A stretch of 64,000 bases of DNA, taken from Azospirillum ramasamyi (lineage in GTDB: Bacteria; Pseudomonadota; Alphaproteobacteria; Azospirillales; Azospirillaceae). Shown here piece by piece: positions 62,312-64,000 of the stretch. The notes under the pieces are model-generated. The model did not search any database and had not been told where the DNA came from. It saw only the letters and a list, made by a program, of their open reading frames with translations. Within the stretch, counting starts at the first letter, position 1; every line of letters begins with the position of its first letter. The DNA is taken from contig NZ_CP029831.1 of NCBI RefSeq assembly GCF_003233655.1, positions 559,501 to 623,500 of the forward strand, read 5' to 3'. The position numbers and the translations under genes were made by a program.

Positions 62312-62539
62312 CTGTTGAACCATCGGTCGCGCCTATACGGAATCCGCGGCGGCCGAAGCCGGACCGATTCGCCGGCCGAGTCACCGATGGGGCGGGGCGG
62401 ATCTCCGGTTGAGGCGGCGGCCTATCCCTAAGATGGGCTGGCGATCCGGCGGTTGTGTCCCGACCCTTAGTGGGAGTTTCGGCTGCTTCGCTGCGCTGCG
62501 GCGGCACCGGTCACAACGAAGGAAGGGCTTGGACGGACC

Positions 62540-63484
62540 ATGGCGCACTACCTCATCACCGGCGGCTGCGGATTCATCGGCTCGCATCTGGCCGACCGGC
62601 TGCTGGCGGACGGGCATAGGGTGACGATCCTCGACAACCTGTCGAGCGGCCGGCTGGGCAACAAGCCGGAAGCGGCGAAACTGGTGGTGGGCGACGTGGC
62701 CGATCCCGATGCGGTGCGGGAGGCGATGGCCGGCGACCATGGCGAAGGGGTGGACGGCGTGTTCCACCTTGCCGCCGTCGCCTCCGTGCAGAAATCGCGC
62801 GAGCTGTGGGCGGAGACCCACCGCACCAACCTTCTGGGCACCGTGACGGTGTTCGAGGCGGCGCGCGACGCCAAGCGCGGCGGCCCGATCCCCGTGGTCT
62901 ACGCCTCGTCCGCCGCCGTCTATGGCGACAACACCAACACGCCCCTGAAGGAGGACGAGCTTCCGCGTCCGCTGTCCGCCTATGGCGTCGACAAGCTGGG
63001 CTGCGAGATGCATGCCCGCATCGCATGGTCGATCCAGGGAGTGCCGACGGTCGGCTTCCGCTTCTTCAACGTCTATGGGCCGCGGCAGGATCCGATGTCG
63101 CCCTACAGCGGCGTCATTTCCATCTTCGCCCGCCGGGTGGCGCGCGGCGAGGATGTGGAGATTCACGGCGACGGCCAGCAGGTCCGCGACTTCGTCTTCG
63201 TCGGCGACGTGGTGCGCATCCTGGCGCTGGCGATGGAGCGGCGCTTCGCCGGCTCCCAGGTGTTCAACCTCTGCACCGGCCGCGCGACCTCGCTGGTGAT
63301 GCTGCTGGACGTCCTGCAGGAGCTGTGCGGCAGCCAGGTCCGCCGCCGCCACTCGGAACCGCGGGCCGGCGACATCCGGGTGTCGATCGGCGACCCGTCG
63401 CTGATGCGCTCCACCTTCGAGACGGTCTGTCAGGTCGGCCTGCTCCAGGGGCTGAGTGCCACCCTGACCGGACGCATGCCTTGA
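62540..63484 (+). CDS. NAD-dependent nucleotide-sugar epimerase (GalE-like)
   Basis: 314 residues, extended SDR family. The NAD motif is TGGCGFIGSHLADRL, with Ser in VVYASSAAVYGD and Tyr/Lys in SAYGVDKLGCE. VYGPRQDP and GDGQQVRDFVFVGDVV are typical of UDP-glucose/UDP-glucuronate 4-epimerases used in envelope or exopolysaccharide synthesis. It stands alone here; the exact sugar is not visible. Confidence 0.87.
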   Translation: MAHYLITGGCGFIGSHLADRLLADGHRVTILDNLSSGRLGNKPEAAKLVVGDVADPDAVREAMAGDHGEGVDGVFHLAAVASVQKSRELWAETHRTNLLGTVTVFEAARDAKRGGPIPVVYASSAAVYGDNTNTPLKEDELPRPLSAYGVDKLGCEMHARIAWSIQGVPTVGFRFFNVYGPRQDPMSPYSGVISIFARRVARGEDVEIHGDGQQVRDFVFVGDVVRILALAMERRFAGSQVFNLCTGRATSLVMLLDVLQELCGSQVRRRHSEPRAGDIRVSIGDPSLMRSTFETVCQVGLLQGLSATLTGRMP

Positions 63485-63608
63485 GATCGATGGCAATACC
63501 GGAGTATGAGGGGAGAAGATCGATGAGGTGAGCGGAACATGACGGCGGCGCCGGCGAAATCTCCCACTCCACTGTGGGCGAGAGGATATCGAAAGCGGCG
63601 GTGCTGAC

Positions 63609-64000
63609 ATGGCCCGCCGCCGTTCCCTGACCCTGCGGGGGCTGTTCATCGTCCTTGCTGTGCTTGCCGCCGTCGCGGTGGCGGAGCGGCTGCATATCCT
63701 GCCGCCGGGCACGCTCGACGAGATGCTGGGCGAGGAGACGCAGCGCCCCCGTCCGCCGCGCAAGCAGGTACCCGCCGAGCCGCCGCCGCCTGCCATCTCC
63801 CGCCCGTCCGACCGCATCGACTATGCCGAGGTGAGCCGGCAGCTCGACCGCATCCGGGTTGAGCCTGAAAGGCGGCGTGGCTATGAGCGGTCGGATTGGC
63901 CGCACTGGCTGGCGCTTGATGGCGGCTGTCTGAACGCCCGCGAAAAGGTGCTGATCCGCGACTCGCTCCGCCCGGCGACGCTCGACGCCAAGGGGTGCAG
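63609..64000 (+). CDS. HNH endonuclease-family secreted protein (partial)
   Basis: The first 130 residues of a frame open at the right edge. A signal anchor at about residues 10-27 is followed by a Pro-rich linker. The DWPHWLALDGGCLNAREKVL and IRDSL block matches the beginning of the secreted HNH/DUF1524 family, whose His-Asn-His centre would lie outside the window. The catalytic residues therefore cannot be checked. Confidence 0.7.
   Translation, partial: MARRRSLTLRGLFIVLAVLAAVAVAERLHILPPGTLDEMLGEETQRPRPPRKQVPAEPPPPAISRPSDRIDYAEVSRQLDRIRVEPERRRGYERSDWPHWLALDGGCLNAREKVLIRDSLRPATLDAKGC

Overview
The window is GC-rich DNA with dense, often overlapping operons. It most resembles a free-living alphaproteobacterium of the Azospirillum/Rhodospirillales kind. 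I infer this from the codon bias, the many PAS/GGDEF/EAL and CheB/CheR signalling proteins, an NDUFS6-type zinc-finger protein (typical of alphaproteobacteria), SerC of the alphaproteobacterial type, and a candidate sigma-54 promoter. No database search was possible, so the genus is an inference. No rRNA, tRNA or CRISPR array was seen.

Layout. 1-3.2 kb: the N-terminal two thirds of a TorS-like hybrid sensor kinase running off the left edge, then a decayed IS256 transposase and two palindromes. 3.3-9.2 kb: a nickel uptake operon nikABCDE divergent from nikR, with a textbook NikR operator between them. 9.3-20.7 kb: a large organosulfur region on the minus strand. It has an SsuD-like monooxygenase, a binding protein and an acyl-CoA-dehydrogenase-like flavoprotein in one unit. 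A second unit has a small membrane protein, a RutE-like reductase, an SsuBC-type transporter, a 3-mercaptopropionate-dioxygenase-type enzyme, a four-domain rhodanese, a binding protein and a TauD-like dioxygenase. A broken LysR regulator lies between the two. 20.9-28.4 kb: tauR facing tauABC, a TauE-type exporter, isfD and tpa. This is a complete route from taurine to isethionate that yields nitrogen but leaves the C-S bond intact. 28.5-33.2 kb: mntR divergent from an ABC manganese importer (mntABCD), with MntR boxes between. 33.3-37.4 kb: a DUF533 protein, a YdeP-like molybdopterin oxidoreductase and a DUF892 ferritin-like protein. 37.5-44.6 kb: a CheB/CheR-PAS pair, a PAS histidine kinase and a LuxR-type response regulator, the last two separated by an IS630 element. 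44.6-52.3 kb: an orphan 516-residue protein, an Asp/Glu-type racemase, PPK2, and a GlgE maltosyltransferase fused behind a second GH13 enzyme. 52.5-55 kb: a lipoprotein hydrolase, an ABC exporter ATPase and the zinc-finger protein. 55.7-59.7 kb: two cyclic-di-GMP enzymes. 59.8-64 kb: two secreted small proteins, SerC, a cluster of DnaA-box-like sites, a nucleotide-sugar epimerase, and the start of an HNH-family secreted protein running off the right edge.

The most interesting proposal is the second organosulfur unit (about 13.4-20.7 kb). Gln-type thiol dioxygenase, TauD-type sulfonate cleavage and a malonic-semialdehyde-reductase-like enzyme in one operon fit a route from C3 sulfur compounds (3-mercaptopropionate/3-sulfopropionate) to sulfite and 3-hydroxypropionate. 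Both sulfur units carry a similar inverted repeat, CCTAT-N6/7-ATAGG, just over 100 bases upstream of their first gene. With the taurine unit, the strain appears equipped to take sulfur, nitrogen and carbon from several sulfonates through separate gene sets.
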